The notes: a model not told the origin generated them from the sequence alone. A stretch of DNA of 64,000 nt from Streptomyces asoensis (GCF_013085465.1 NZ_CP049838.1:1364001-1428000); one strand, 5' to 3'. Numbered from the stretch's first letter, positions 49,372-58,478 are shown. Translations and numbers: made by a program.

Positions 49372-50618
49372 TGCCGCAAATAAACAAAACCCGAACACGC
49401 GACGCGGCGCCGGGTCACGGCAATGACCTCACCCGGCTCCGTATCGCCCTGACCACGTTCTTCGCCCTCGACGGCTTCATCTTCGCCGGATGGGTCGTCC
49501 GGATCCCCGCCATCAAGGAACAGACCGGCGCCTCCCCCAGCACCCTCGGTCTCGCGCTCCTCGGCGTCTCCGCGGGCGCGGTGATCACGATGATGTTCAC
49601 CGGGCGCCTGTGCAGCCGCTACGGCAGCCACCCGGTCACCGTGGTCTGCGCGGTCCTGCTCTCCCTCAGCGTCACGCTTCCCCCGCTCACCCACTCCGCC
49701 GCCGCGCTCGGCGCCGTCCTGCTGCTGTTCGGCGCGGCGTACGGCAGCATCAACGTCGCCTTCAACAGTGCCGCCGTCGATCTGGTCGCTGCGCTGCGCA
49801 GGCCGGTCATGCCCACCTTCCACGCGGCCTTCAGCCTGGGCGGCATGATCGGCGCCGGTCTCGGCGGGCTGGTCGCGGGATCCCTGTCCCCCACGCACCA
49901 TCTGCTGGGGCTCGGGATCATCGGCCTGCTCGTCACCGCGCTCACGGCACCCACGCTGCTCCGACAGCAGCCGCCGCGGCCGCCCGAGCACGCCACCGCC
50001 GGGCCCGAGCACGCCACCGCCGGGCGCGAGGATCCGGCGCCCGCGAAGGCGGCCCCGCACCGGTTGACGCCCCGCACCCGACGTCTCGTCGTCGTCTTCG
50101 GCCTGATCGCCCTCTGCACCGCCTACGGCGAAGGAGCCCTTGCCGACTGGGGCGCCCTCCATCTGCGACAGGACCTGGGGTCCTCCGCCGGGGTCGCCGC
50201 GGCCGGTTACTCGTGTTTCGCGCTCGCCATGACGGTCGGCCGGCTCACCGGCACCACCCTCCTCGAACGGCTCGGCCGCACCCGTACGGTGGTGATCGGC
50301 GGCGGGGTCGCGGCGGCGGGGATGCTGCTCGGCGCCCTCGCCCCGGCTCTGTGGGCGGCGCTCCTCGGCTACTCGATCGCGGGACTCGGACTGGCCAACC
50401 TCTTCCCGGTGGCCGTCGAACGCGCGGGCGCCCTGGCCGGTCCGAGCGGCGTCGCCACCGCCTCGACGCTCGGTTACGGCGGCATGCTTCTGGGCCCGCC
50501 CGCCATCGGCTTCATGGCCGACTGGTTCTCCCTGCCCGCCGCCCTCACCAGCGTGGCCGTACTGGCCGGGGTGGCCGCGGCGATCGGCTTCGCCACCCGC
50601 CGGGCGACGGCCGGCTGA
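49371..50618 (+). CDS. MFS transporter
   Basis: The 415-residue transporter has 12 predicted helices. The first is FFALDGFIFAGWVVRIPAIKEQTG, motif A is FTGRLCSRYGSHPV, and AFSLGGMIGAGLGGLVAG is a signature of the YbjJ/fucose-type MFS branch. The substrate is unknown. The central loop is Pro/Ala/Thr-rich and contains a direct repeat, PEHATAGPEHATAGREDP. GTG 49371 is the start; the promoter elements upstream suggest a leaderless transcript. Confidence 0.82.
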   Translation: MPQINKTRTRDAAPGHGNDLTRLRIALTTFFALDGFIFAGWVVRIPAIKEQTGASPSTLGLALLGVSAGAVITMMFTGRLCSRYGSHPVTVVCAVLLSLSVTLPPLTHSAAALGAVLLLFGAAYGSINVAFNSAAVDLVAALRRPVMPTFHAAFSLGGMIGAGLGGLVAGSLSPTHHLLGLGIIGLLVTALTAPTLLRQQPPRPPEHATAGPEHATAGREDPAPAKAAPHRLTPRTRRLVVVFGLIALCTAYGEGALADWGALHLRQDLGSSAGVAAAGYSCFALAMTVGRLTGTTLLERLGRTRTVVIGGGVAAAGMLLGALAPALWAALLGYSIAGLGLANLFPVAVERAGALAGPSGVATASTLGYGGMLLGPPAIGFMADWFSLPAALTSVAVLAGVAAAIGFATRRATAG

Positions 50619-50668
50619 CGACCGCCGCCCCTCCCCTCGACCGCACTCCATCCGGCACACTCCCCCAC

Positions 50669-51415
50669 ATGGAGACTTCCGAGTTCATCAGCGCCCTGGA
50701 CCAGGAGGGCCGGTCGCTCGCCTCGGCGGCGGCGGAAGCGGGCCCCGACGCGAAGGTGCCGACCTGTCCGGACTGGCAGGTCAGGGACCTGCTGCGGCAC
50801 ACGGGCGCGGTGCACCGCTGGGCGACGTCGTTCGTGGCCGAGGGCGACTCTTCGTTCCGCCCCTTCGACGAACCGCCGGAGCTCGACGGCGACGCGCTGC
50901 TGGACTGGTTCCGTGAGGGCCACCTGCGGCTCGTCGACACCCTGTCCTGCGCCCCGGCCGACGTACGGTGCTGGCACTTCCTGCCCGCGCCGTCACCGCT
51001 CGCGTTCTGGGCCAGGCGGCAGGCGCACGAGACGGCCGTGCACCGCGTGGACGCGGAATCGGCCCGCGGCCGCGCACCCGAGGAGATCGCCCGGGACATC
51101 GCCGCGGGCTTCGCGGCGGACGGTATCGACGAGCTGCTGCGCGGGTTCCACGCACGCGCCAAGAGCCGGGTGCGGACCGACGGGCCCCGGGTCCTGCGGG
51201 TGCGGGCGACGGACACGGCCGACGCCGTGTGGACCGTACGCCTGTCGGCGGAGCCGCCCGTGACGGAGCGGAACGGCGAAGGGGACGCCGACTGCGAGGT
51301 GTCCGGTCCCGCGGCACTGCTCTACCTGTCGTTGTGGAACCGGCTGCCGCTTCCGGCCGTGACCGGGGACGCCGCGCTGGCGACGCTGTGGCGGGAGAAG
51401 TCCGCCGTCAACTGA
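50669..51415 (+). CDS. Maleylpyruvate isomerase-family mycothiol-dependent enzyme
   Basis: The 248-residue protein has the DinB-like N-terminal domain, with VPTCPDWQVRDLLRHTGAVHRW at residues about 30-51. The metal-ligand pattern typical of this fold appears in LAFWARRQAHETAVHRVDAE, where HETAVHRVD supplies histidines. A C-terminal SCP2-like domain contains GPAALLYLSLWNR. This actinobacterial family uses mycothiol as thiol cofactor. It lies 50 bases after the MFS gene. ATG 50669 (METSEFIS) has no good ribosome-binding site. Confidence 0.85.
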   Translation: METSEFISALDQEGRSLASAAAEAGPDAKVPTCPDWQVRDLLRHTGAVHRWATSFVAEGDSSFRPFDEPPELDGDALLDWFREGHLRLVDTLSCAPADVRCWHFLPAPSPLAFWARRQAHETAVHRVDAESARGRAPEEIARDIAAGFAADGIDELLRGFHARAKSRVRTDGPRVLRVRATDTADAVWTVRLSAEPPVTERNGEGDADCEVSGPAALLYLSLWNRLPLPAVTGDAALATLWREKSAVN

Positions 51416-51428
51416 CAGGCCGCCGCGG

Positions 51429-51833
51429 TCAGTCCGTCAGCATCCGGGTCAACACCGCGCGCTGCACCGGCCGTACGTCGCCGTGCAGCGCGCGCCCCTT
51501 CCCGGTGAGCGCGACCCGGACGCCTCTGCGGTCCTCCGGGCACATGCCGCGCTCGACCAGACCGTCCTTCTCCAGACGGGCGACGAGCCGTGACAGCGCG
51601 CTCTGACTGAGATGGACCCGTTCGGCGATCTCCTGGACGCGATAGCTGCACGAGCCGTCCGGCGCCGCCGACTCCGCGAGGACGTCGAGCACCTCGAAGT
51701 CGCTTCCGCACAGGCCGTGTTGATGCAGCGCCCGGTCGAGTTCGCACTGGGTCCGCGCATGCAGCGCCAGCATGTCCCGCCACTGTTCCACGAGCGCCTG
51801 CTCGGCCTCGGCCTCGCCCTTCTTCGCCGCCAT
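51429..51833 (-). CDS. MarR-family transcriptional regulator
   Basis: The 134-residue repressor has the winged-helix region YRVQEIAERVHLSQSALSRLVARLEKDGLVERGMCPEDRRGVRVALTGKGRAL, typical of MarR. An N-terminal dimerisation helix begins ALVEQWRDML. ATG 51833 is preferred; a TTG at 51860 is possible. It is divergent from the MFS exporter gene, and a 27-bp palindrome between them is the likely operator. The arrangement suggests drug- or metabolite-induced efflux. Confidence 0.9.
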   Translation of the reverse strand: MAAKKGEAEAEQALVEQWRDMLALHARTQCELDRALHQHGLCGSDFEVLDVLAESAAPDGSCSYRVQEIAERVHLSQSALSRLVARLEKDGLVERGMCPEDRRGVRVALTGKGRALHGDVRPVQRAVLTRMLTD

Positions 51834-51878
51834 GGGGCGCACCGTAGCAGAGAAGACCAATTATTGCACCGGAATTAA

Positions 51879-51905
51879 ATGCGCTTGCATTCGATGCATG
51901 CGCAT
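51879..51905. promoter_or_regulatory. 27-bp MarR operator palindrome overlapping exporter promoter
   Basis: The arms are ATGCGCTTGCAT (51879) and ATGCATGCGCAT (51894-51905) around TCG; 11 of 12 positions match. The inner part, TGCAT-TCG-ATGCA, is perfect. The left arm contains TTGCAT, which with TAGTCT (51907-51912) forms a -35/-10 pair at 16-base spacing for the exporter, so binding would block that promoter. Confidence 0.7.
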
Positions 51906-51919
51906 GTAGTCTCTCCGTC

Positions 51920-53410
51920 ATGACCTCTCCGCTCCCCTCCCCCGCGTCCCCTCTCGCCGAGGGCCGCTGGACCTCGCGGCTGTGGGGCACCCTGCTGGTG
52001 CTGTGCGCCGCGATGTTCCTGGACGCGCTGGACGTGTCGATGGTCGGCGTCGCCCTGCCGTCCATCGGCGCCGACCTCGGCCTCTCCACCTCGACCCTGC
52101 AATGGATCGTCAGCGGCTACATCCTGGGCTACGGCGGCCTGCTCCTGCTCGGCGGTCGCGCGGCCGACCTGCTCGGCCGCCGCCAGGTCTTCCTGATCGC
52201 CCTCGGTGTCTTCGCGCTGGCCTCGCTGCTCGGCGGGCTGGTCGACTCGGGTCCGCTGCTGATCGCGAGCCGGTTCATCAAGGGCCTCAGCGCCGCCTTC
52301 ACGGCCCCGGCCGGCCTGTCCATCATCACCACGACGTTCCCGGAGGGCCCGCTGCGCAACCGGGCGCTCTCCATCTACACCACCTGCGCCGCCACCGGCT
52401 TCTCGATGGGGCTGGTCCTCTCCGGCCTGCTCACCGAGGCGAGTTGGCGCCTCACCATGCTGCTGCCCGCGCCGATCGCCCTGATCGCGCTGGCGGCCGG
52501 TCTGAAGCTGCTGCCGCGCAGCGAACGCGAGAAGGACCACAACGGCTACGACGTGCCCGGCGCCGTCCTCGGCACCGCGTCGATGCTGCTGCTGGTCTTC
52601 ACCGTGGTCCAGGCACCGGAGTCCGGCTGGACCTCCGCACGCACGCTGCTGTCGTTCCTCGCCGTCGCCGTCCTGCTGACCGTCTTCGTCCTCGTCGAGC
52701 GCCGCTCGGCCGGTCCGCTGATCCGGCTCGGCGTGCTGCGTTCCGGCAGCCAGATCCGTGCCCAGCTCGGCGCGATGGCCTTCTTCGGCTCGTACGTCGG
52801 CTTCCAGTTCCTGGCCACCCTCTACATGCAGACGCTGCTCGGCTGGTCGGCGCTGCACACTGCACTCGCCTTCCTGCCGGCCGGCGCGCTGGTCGCGGTG
52901 TCCTCCACCAAGATGGGCTCGATCGTCGACCGGTTCGGCACTCCGCGGCTGATCGCGGCGGGATTCGCCTTCATGGTCACCGGATACGCGCTGTTCCTGC
53001 GCGTCGATCTCGACCCGGTGTACGCGGCCGTGATCCTGCCCACCATGCTGCTGATCGGCGCGGCCTGCGCGCTGGTCTTCCCCTCGCTCAACATCCAGGC
53101 CACCAACGGCGTGCCGGACCACGAGCAGGGCATGGTCTCGGGGCTGCTCAACACCTCGGTGCAGGTGGGCGGCGCGATCTTCCTCGCGGTGGTGACGGCG
53201 GTGGTGACCGCGGGCGCCCCGGCCGACCCCACCCCGCAGGCCGTCCTCGACAGCTACCGGCCCGGACTGGCGGTGGTGACGGCCATCGCCGCCGTGGGCC
53301 TGCTCATCACCGTCCCCGGACTGCGCACCCGACGCGCCCGGAACTCGGTCGTGATCGCCAGGTCCACCGTGCCGGAGGCGGAAGCGGAGCCCGTGGGGGC
53401 CCGCGACTAG
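51920..53410 (+). CDS. DHA2-family MFS drug exporter
   Basis: The 496-residue transporter has 14 predicted helices, with FLDALDVSMVGVALPSIGADL and LQWIVSGYILGYGG of the EmrB/QacA (DHA2) group. The motif-A loop is GGRAADLLGRRQV, with GFSMGLVLSGLLTE after it. It exports hydrophobic compounds using proton exchange. It is divergent from a MarR repressor and shares its operator region. Start ATG 51920 follows a TAGTCT box by 7 bases, so the leader is very short or absent. Confidence 0.92.
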   Translation: MTSPLPSPASPLAEGRWTSRLWGTLLVLCAAMFLDALDVSMVGVALPSIGADLGLSTSTLQWIVSGYILGYGGLLLLGGRAADLLGRRQVFLIALGVFALASLLGGLVDSGPLLIASRFIKGLSAAFTAPAGLSIITTTFPEGPLRNRALSIYTTCAATGFSMGLVLSGLLTEASWRLTMLLPAPIALIALAAGLKLLPRSEREKDHNGYDVPGAVLGTASMLLLVFTVVQAPESGWTSARTLLSFLAVAVLLTVFVLVERRSAGPLIRLGVLRSGSQIRAQLGAMAFFGSYVGFQFLATLYMQTLLGWSALHTALAFLPAGALVAVSSTKMGSIVDRFGTPRLIAAGFAFMVTGYALFLRVDLDPVYAAVILPTMLLIGAACALVFPSLNIQATNGVPDHEQGMVSGLLNTSVQVGGAIFLAVVTAVVTAGAPADPTPQAVLDSYRPGLAVVTAIAAVGLLITVPGLRTRRARNSVVIARSTVPEAEAEPVGARD

Positions 53411-53511
53411 GGCCTGTCCGGACAGACAGGTCCTGAGGGGGCAGCCGCCTCCAGGAGTGCGTCCGGCGGGGCCGATTGCCTCGCCGGGCGTACACCTGTG
53501 AGACTCGCCGT

Positions 53512-53796
53512 ATGAGCGGGTACGGGGGCCGGCGCACGCAGGCCGAGCGGGACGTGATCACCGTCGAGATCGGATACGCGCTGTGCAGTGCGGTGTTCGG
53601 GGCGGCGGTGCTCTTCGGGGCGGTGGCCGGTCCGGCGCTGCTGTTCGAACTGCCGGACCTGGCGGAGAAGTCGCTGCTGCGGGCGGGCCTGGCGCTCGCT
53701 CCCGTGGTGTTCGTGGTCCGGGTGGTCTCCGTGCTCGTCCGCCTCCGTACGGACCCTCAGCCCAGCCAGCCGGGCCGGACCAGCCCCGACTCGTAG
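53512..53796 (+). CDS. Small membrane protein (DUF6332-like)
   Basis: The 94-residue protein has a polar N-terminus (MSGYGGRRTQAERDVITVEI) and two membrane helices (about 24-46 and 60-80), with a short polar tail. It resembles the Streptomyces DUF6332 proteins. The function is unknown. It overlaps the convergent response regulator gene by 40 bases. No good ribosome-binding site precedes ATG 53512. Confidence 0.65.
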   Translation: MSGYGGRRTQAERDVITVEIGYALCSAVFGAAVLFGAVAGPALLFELPDLAEKSLLRAGLALAPVVFVVRVVSVLVRLRTDPQPSQPGRTSPDS

Positions 53797-54422
53797 GCCA
53801 GGACGACCAGTTGGGCCCGGTCCCGGGCGCCCAGCTTCACCATGGTGCGACTCACATGGGTCTTGGCGGTGAGCGGGCTGACCACCAACCTGCGGGCGAT
53901 CTCCTCGTTGGAGAGGCCGATCCCGACCAGCGCCATCACCTCCCGTTCCCGCTCGGTGAGCCGGCTCAGCGCGTCGGCCGCCGCGGGCTCCTTGGAGCGT
54001 GCGGCGAACTCGGCGATGAGCCGGCGGGTGACTCCCGGCGAGAGAAGCGCGTCCCCGGCGACCACCGCCCGTACGGCACGCAGGAGTTCCTCCGGTTCGG
54101 TGTCCTTGACCAGGAAGCCGGAAGCGCCCGAGCGGATCGCCTCGAAGACGTACTCGTCGAGTTCGAAGGTGGTGAGCATGATGACCTTGACCTGGGAGAG
54201 CGCCTCGTCGTCGGTGACCCGGCGGGTGGCGGCCAGACCGTCGAGGAGGGGCATCCGGATGTCCATCAGCACGACGTCGGGCCGCAGTTCACGCACCGCG
54301 CGCACCGCTTCCTCCCCGTCGGCGGCCTCGGCCGCCACCTCGATGTCCGGCTGCGCGTCCAGCAGCGCCCGGAACCCCGCCCGGACCAACGACTGGTCGT
54401 CGGCGAGCAGTACGCGGATCAC
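53757..54422 (-). CDS. NarL/FixJ-family response regulator
   Basis: The 221-residue regulator has RVLLADDQSLVRAGFRALLD, the phosphoacceptor aspartate in VVLMDIRMPLLDG, FLVKDTEPEELL and a LuxR-type helix-turn-helix (RLTEREREVMALVGIGLSNEEIARRLVVSPLTAKTHVSRTMVKLGA). The GTG at 54422 has GGAGG 4 bases upstream; an alternative GTG at 54476 overlaps the kinase stop (GTGA) and would add 18 residues. It pairs with the kinase next to it. Confidence 0.92.
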   Translation of the reverse strand: MIRVLLADDQSLVRAGFRALLDAQPDIEVAAEAADGEEAVRAVRELRPDVVLMDIRMPLLDGLAATRRVTDDEALSQVKVIMLTTFELDEYVFEAIRSGASGFLVKDTEPEELLRAVRAVVAGDALLSPGVTRRLIAEFAARSKEPAAADALSRLTEREREVMALVGIGLSNEEIARRLVVSPLTAKTHVSRTMVKLGARDRAQLVVLAYESGLVRPGWLG

Positions 54423-54472
54423 CGTGCCTCCCTCGTCCACCGGTCCGGCCCCGTTCGCCGGTCCCGCCGCGA

Positions 54473-55735
54473 TCACCGGTTCTCCCCGGCCCTCATGGGC
54501 AGTACGGCGAGGACCCGGAAGCCGCCGTCGGGCCGCGGTCCCGCCTCGATCGTGCCACCCAGGGCCGCGGCCCGCTCCCGCATCCCGGCGAGACCGTTGC
54601 CGCTGCCGCCCGCGTCGGCACCGGTCGCCGGACCGTCGTCGTCGATGCGTAGCCGTAGTGTCCCGCCGCCCTGTTCGAGCCGCACGCGCGCGTGGCGCGA
54701 GCCCGAATGACGTACGACGTTGGTGAGGGCCTCCTGGACGATGCGGAAGGCGGCGAGATCCGTGTGCGGCGGCAACCGGGGCGGCCGACCGGCGACATCG
54801 ACCGTGAGGCCCGCGCGCGCCGCCTGTTCCACCAGCTCGGGCAACCGGTCCAGGCCAGGTGCGGGGGTGCGCGGCGCGTCCCCCGGCGCGCGAAGGCTGT
54901 CGAGCACCTGGCGCACCTCGCCCAGCGCTTCCTTGCTGGCGGACTTGATGGTGGTGAGCGCGGTGCGCGCCTGCTCCGGGTCGGAGTCGAGGAGCGCGAG
55001 GCCCACGCCCGACTGCACGTTGATCACCGAGAGGCTGTGCGCGAGGACGTCGTGCAGTTCGCGGGCGATCCGCAGCCGTTCCTCGTCGGCGCGCCGCCGG
55101 GCGGCCTGGGCGCGCTCGGCCCGCTCACGGGCCCACTGTTCGCGCCGGATCCGGGCCAGCTCCGCGATCGCCACGATCGCCACGGCCCATCCCGCGACGA
55201 CGATCTCCTGCCCGAAGGGTGCCGGGTCGTCGCCGGCGGGCGGCAGCCACCGGTACAGCCAGTGCGCGACCAGTAGATGGACGGCCCACAGCAGGCCCAG
55301 CGCCGTCCAGGCGGCCCGCCGGTGCCCGGCGACGACGGCGGAGAAGCAGGCCACGGCCACGGTCAGGAAGACCGGTCCGTACGGGTAGCCGGCGCCCAGG
55401 TAGAGCGCGGCGGCGGACGCCGTGCCGAACACGACGCCCACCGGGTGCCGCTGCCGCCACAGCAGCAGCCCGGAGGCGAGCACCAACAGCACGCGCGCGA
55501 AGGTGTCGAGCGGGGCCCGCTCACCCTCCTGCGCATGGGCCGCGAAGTTCGAGCCGACGAGGACGAAGGCGGTGAGCAGCACGGTGGATCGCCAGGGCCA
55601 CCGCGCGGCACGCGACTCCGGGTCGGCCCCACCCTCCCGGCCCTCCCGGCCCTCCCAGCGGCGCAGCCAGGGCGGCGGCCCCTGCGACCACCACTGTCCC
55701 GGGCCGCCGCGCCCCTGCGTCCGCTCTTCTTCCAT
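54473..55735 (-). CDS. NarL-family sensor histidine kinase
   Basis: The 420-residue kinase has a Pro/Gly-rich N-terminus, about five membrane helices (50-180), a coiled linker (RREQWARERAERAQAARRRADEERLR) and HisKA_3 ARELHDVLAHSLSVINVQSG (phosphoacceptor His). The HATPase domain has FRIVQEALTNVVRHSG and GNGLAGMRERAAALGG. ATG 55735 (MEEERTQ) is preferred; a GTG at 55744 is possible. It precedes the response regulator on the same strand. Confidence 0.9.
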   Translation of the reverse strand: MEEERTQGRGGPGQWWSQGPPPWLRRWEGREGREGGADPESRAARWPWRSTVLLTAFVLVGSNFAAHAQEGERAPLDTFARVLLVLASGLLLWRQRHPVGVVFGTASAAALYLGAGYPYGPVFLTVAVACFSAVVAGHRRAAWTALGLLWAVHLLVAHWLYRWLPPAGDDPAPFGQEIVVAGWAVAIVAIAELARIRREQWARERAERAQAARRRADEERLRIARELHDVLAHSLSVINVQSGVGLALLDSDPEQARTALTTIKSASKEALGEVRQVLDSLRAPGDAPRTPAPGLDRLPELVEQAARAGLTVDVAGRPPRLPPHTDLAAFRIVQEALTNVVRHSGSRHARVRLEQGGGTLRLRIDDDGPATGADAGGSGNGLAGMRERAAALGGTIEAGPRPDGGFRVLAVLPMRAGENR

Positions 55736-55891
55736 GTCCGCCACGCTAGACGCCGCCGACCGCGCCGGACGTCCGCCGGGCGAGGTGATCAGCCGTACTC
55801 CCCTGGAAGTACGTGCCGCCCCTGGGGACGGTGCGGGATCTTCATCGATGGCACGCCGCCGACCGGACGCCCTCACGCTCAGCGGCGCGTC

Positions 55892-56581
55892 CTAGCGGAG
55901 TCCCACCCCATGGGCGAGGCGCGTGACCGCGTACCGGAAGAACGGCTCGCGTTCCTCCACGACCCGGTTGAACTGCCCGAACAGCTCGAAGCCGACCAGT
56001 CCGTACAGCTGGGCCCACGCCGCCACGAGCGCCGCGGCCGCCCCCGGCGGGAGGTCGGGGGCGAGGTCGGCCGCCAGCCGGACCGCCTCGGGGACCAGCT
56101 CGTCCGTCAGGAGCGGCACCTCCAGCGCGTGGCTCTGATGCGCGTCTCGCACGATGCCGATGAGGAGCAGGCCGACGCGGGCGGCGGCCGGCACGGTCGT
56201 CTGGGGCGCGCTGTAGCCGGGCACCGGCGAGCCGTAGATCAGCGCGTACTCCTGCGGATGCGCCAGCGCCCAGCCTCGCACCGCCTCGCCGACCGCGACC
56301 CAGCGCTCGACGGGAGCGGCGTCGGCGACGGCCGCGTGCGCGGCTTCCGCGGCCTCGCCGAGGGAGTCGTAGGCGTCGATGATGAGTGCGGTGAGCAGGT
56401 CGTCGCGGCTCGGGAAGTAGCGGTACAGCGCGGAGGAGACCATGCCGAGCTCACGGGCCACGGCTCGCAGCGAGAGCTTGGCCGCGCCCTCGGACGCGAG
56501 TTGTCTGCGGGCCTCCTCCTTGATGGCGGCGGTGACTTCGATCCTGGCGCGGGCGCGTGCCCCTCGAACGATGCTGCTCAT
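55892..56581 (-). CDS. TetR-family transcriptional regulator
   Basis: The 229-residue regulator has IEVTAAIKEEARRQLASEGAAKLSLRAVARELGMVSSALYRYFPSRDDLLTALIIDAYDSLG, the TetR helix-turn-helix with a long N-terminal arm. The C-terminal domain (TetR_C_13-like) contains WALAHPQEYALIYGSPVPGY and LAPDLPPGAAAALVAAWAQLYGLVGFELFGQ. It is divergent from a Ddn-type reductase gene, and two matched 13-bp sites lie between them. Confidence 0.92.
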   Translation of the reverse strand: MSSIVRGARARARIEVTAAIKEEARRQLASEGAAKLSLRAVARELGMVSSALYRYFPSRDDLLTALIIDAYDSLGEAAEAAHAAVADAAPVERWVAVGEAVRGWALAHPQEYALIYGSPVPGYSAPQTTVPAAARVGLLLIGIVRDAHQSHALEVPLLTDELVPEAVRLAADLAPDLPPGAAAALVAAWAQLYGLVGFELFGQFNRVVEEREPFFRYAVTRLAHGVGLR

Positions 56582-56642
56582 GCGTGCCAGTGTCCCACGA
56601 AAACAGAGCACCGCACCCAATCGGGATCAGTGAACAAATTAG

Positions 56643-56708
56643 AGAGCGCTGCTCTTGCTTTGGAGCGACGACCTACGGCAGACTCGCCTCAAGCGAGAGC
56701 AGTGCTCA
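56643..56708. promoter_or_regulatory. Two matched 13-bp operator sites between TetR and Ddn genes
   Basis: AGAGC-GCT-GCTCT (56643-56655) is a perfect dyad and AGAGC-AGT-GCTCA (56696-56708) is the same motif with one mismatched end. Their centres are 53 bases apart (about five helical turns). Both lie between the divergent genes. The adjacent TetR probably binds both sites and controls both genes. Confidence 0.6.
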
Positions 56709-56735
56709 CACTTTCCGTTTCAGGAGGCAGCAGCC

Positions 56736-57191
56736 ATGTCCACCCACGTGCAGAAGCCCGGCTGGTTCACCGTCAACGTCTTCAACCGCGCCGTGGCCTG
56801 GCTGACCCGCCGGGGTCTGAGCGTGTGGGGGTCCCGGGTGCTGGCGGTCCGCGGCCGCAAGAGCGGCGAGTGGCGGACCACCCCCGTCAACCTGCTGACC
56901 GTGGACGGGCAGCAGTACCTGATCGCACCGCGCGGCCACGTCCAGTGGACGCACAACATGCGGGCGGTGGGCGGCGGTGAGCTGCGCCTCGGCAAGAACG
57001 TGGAGGAGTTCACCGCGGTCGAGGTCGCCGACGACGACAAGACGCCGTTGCTGCGCGCCTACCTCAAGCGCTGGAAGGCCGAGGTCGGCGTCTTCTTCAA
57101 CGGGGTGGGTCCCGACTCCCCGGACGCCGAGATGCGCCGCATCGCCCCTGACCACCCGGTGTTCCGGATCACCGTCACGAACCGACGGTGA
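56736..57191 (+). CDS. Nitroreductase-family deazaflavin (F420)-dependent oxidoreductase, Ddn type
   Basis: The 151-residue protein has the Ddn-type split beta-barrel: TVNVFNRAVAWLTRRGLSVWGSRVLAVRGRKSGEWRTTPVNLLTVDGQQYLIAPRG, then HVQWTHNMRAVGGGELRLG. Members use reduced F420 to reduce quinones or nitro compounds; mycobacterial Ddn activates pretomanid. AGGAGG lies 7-8 bases before ATG 56736. A divergent TetR and twin operators suggest regulated expression. Confidence 0.88.
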   Translation: MSTHVQKPGWFTVNVFNRAVAWLTRRGLSVWGSRVLAVRGRKSGEWRTTPVNLLTVDGQQYLIAPRGHVQWTHNMRAVGGGELRLGKNVEEFTAVEVADDDKTPLLRAYLKRWKAEVGVFFNGVGPDSPDAEMRRIAPDHPVFRITVTNRR

Positions 57192-57206
57192 TCCGCGCCC
57201 TTCGGG

Positions 57207-58478
57207 TCAGGAGCCGCTCTCCTCGGCCACCGGCTCGGCCGTCGGCGCCTGCCGCCGGTCCACCGCGGCCAGCGCCCGCTGGGCCAGCGGATGCGAGCGG
57301 ATGAGCTCTCCCAGGGTCGTCCGGCCGCGGGTGATGTCGGTGAACGCCCGCCAGGCCGGGCGGACACCGGTGAGGGCGGCGTGGAAGAGCCCGGGGCGGC
57401 GCTCGAAGAGGGCGAGCAGCCGCTTGCCGACGCTCATCTCCACCCCGAGGCCCGCCTTGATCGCGAAGGCGTAGTTCAGCGCCTGGCGGCGGGCGTCCAC
57501 CGCGTCGTGCGCCTCGGAGATACGGACCGCCCACTCGCCCGCGAGCCGACCCGAGCGCAGCGCGAAGGAGATGCCCTCGCGGGTCCACGGCTCCAGCAGC
57601 CCCGCCGCGTCACCGCACACGAGCACCCGCCCGCGCGACAGCGGGGAGTCGTCGGCCCGGCAACGGGTCAGGTGGCCGGAGGACATGCTCGGCTCGAACC
57701 CGGCGAGGCCGAGCCGCCCGATGAAGTCCTCCAGGTAGCGCTTGGTCGCCGCGCCCTCGCCGCGCGCCGAGATGACACCGACCGTCAGCGTGTCCCCCTT
57801 GGGGAACACCCAGCCGTAGCTGCCGGGCATCGGACCCCAGTCGATGAGGACCCGGCCCTTCCAGTCCTCGGCGACCGTCTCCGGCACCGGGATCTCCGCC
57901 TCCAGGCCGAGATCCACCTGGTCGAGCTTCACCCCGACATGAGCCCCTATGCGGCTCGCGCTGCCGTCCGCGCCGACCACCGCGCGCGCCAGCAGCGTCT
58001 CGCCGCCCTGGAGGACGACCGCGACCGTGCGCCGGTCCGGCACCGCCGAGCCGTGCTGCTCGACCCGCTGCACGGTGACGCCCGTGCGCAGCTCGGCGCC
58101 CGCCTTCTGGGCGTGCTCGACGAGCTGCTGGTCGAACTCGGGCCGGTTGATCAGCCCGAACAGCATCTGGCGGGACCGGCGGGTGCGGGTGAAGCGCCCG
58201 TTGTTCGAGAAGGTCACCGCGTGCACCCGGTCGCGGAAGGGCAGTTCGAAGCCGGGTGGCAGTGCGTCGCGGGAGGGGCCGATGATGCCGCCGCCGCACG
58301 TCTTGTAGCGGGGCAGCTCCGCCTTCTCCAGCAACAGCACCTGCCGTCCCGTGACCGCCGCCGCGTAGGCGGCCGAAGCCCCTGCGGGGCCCGCGCCCAC
58401 CACGACGACGTCCCACACCTGCCGCGCGTCGTCCGCCGAAGAGTTCTCGTCGTCCGCTGGAGAGTTCTCGCTGCTCAC
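57207..58478 (-). CDS. Geranylgeranyl reductase-family FAD-dependent oxidoreductase
   Basis: The 423-residue flavoprotein has the FAD-binding motif DVVVVGAGPAGASAAYAAA near the N-terminus, YKTCGGGIIGPSRDALP, a GADGSASRIGAHVG segment, and GRVLVCGDAAGLLEPWTREGISFALRSG. These match the geranylgeranyl reductase family, which reduces isoprenoid chains; Streptomyces members act on menaquinone side chains or related lipids. The N-terminus has the repeat NSPADDENSSADD. Start GTG 58478 has AGGAG 12 bases upstream. It converges with the Ddn gene. Confidence 0.88.
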   Translation of the reverse strand: MSSENSPADDENSSADDARQVWDVVVVGAGPAGASAAYAAAVTGRQVLLLEKAELPRYKTCGGGIIGPSRDALPPGFELPFRDRVHAVTFSNNGRFTRTRRSRQMLFGLINRPEFDQQLVEHAQKAGAELRTGVTVQRVEQHGSAVPDRRTVAVVLQGGETLLARAVVGADGSASRIGAHVGVKLDQVDLGLEAEIPVPETVAEDWKGRVLIDWGPMPGSYGWVFPKGDTLTVGVISARGEGAATKRYLEDFIGRLGLAGFEPSMSSGHLTRCRADDSPLSRGRVLVCGDAAGLLEPWTREGISFALRSGRLAGEWAVRISEAHDAVDARRQALNYAFAIKAGLGVEMSVGKRLLALFERRPGLFHAALTGVRPAWRAFTDITRGRTTLGELIRSHPLAQRALAAVDRRQAPTAEPVAEESGS

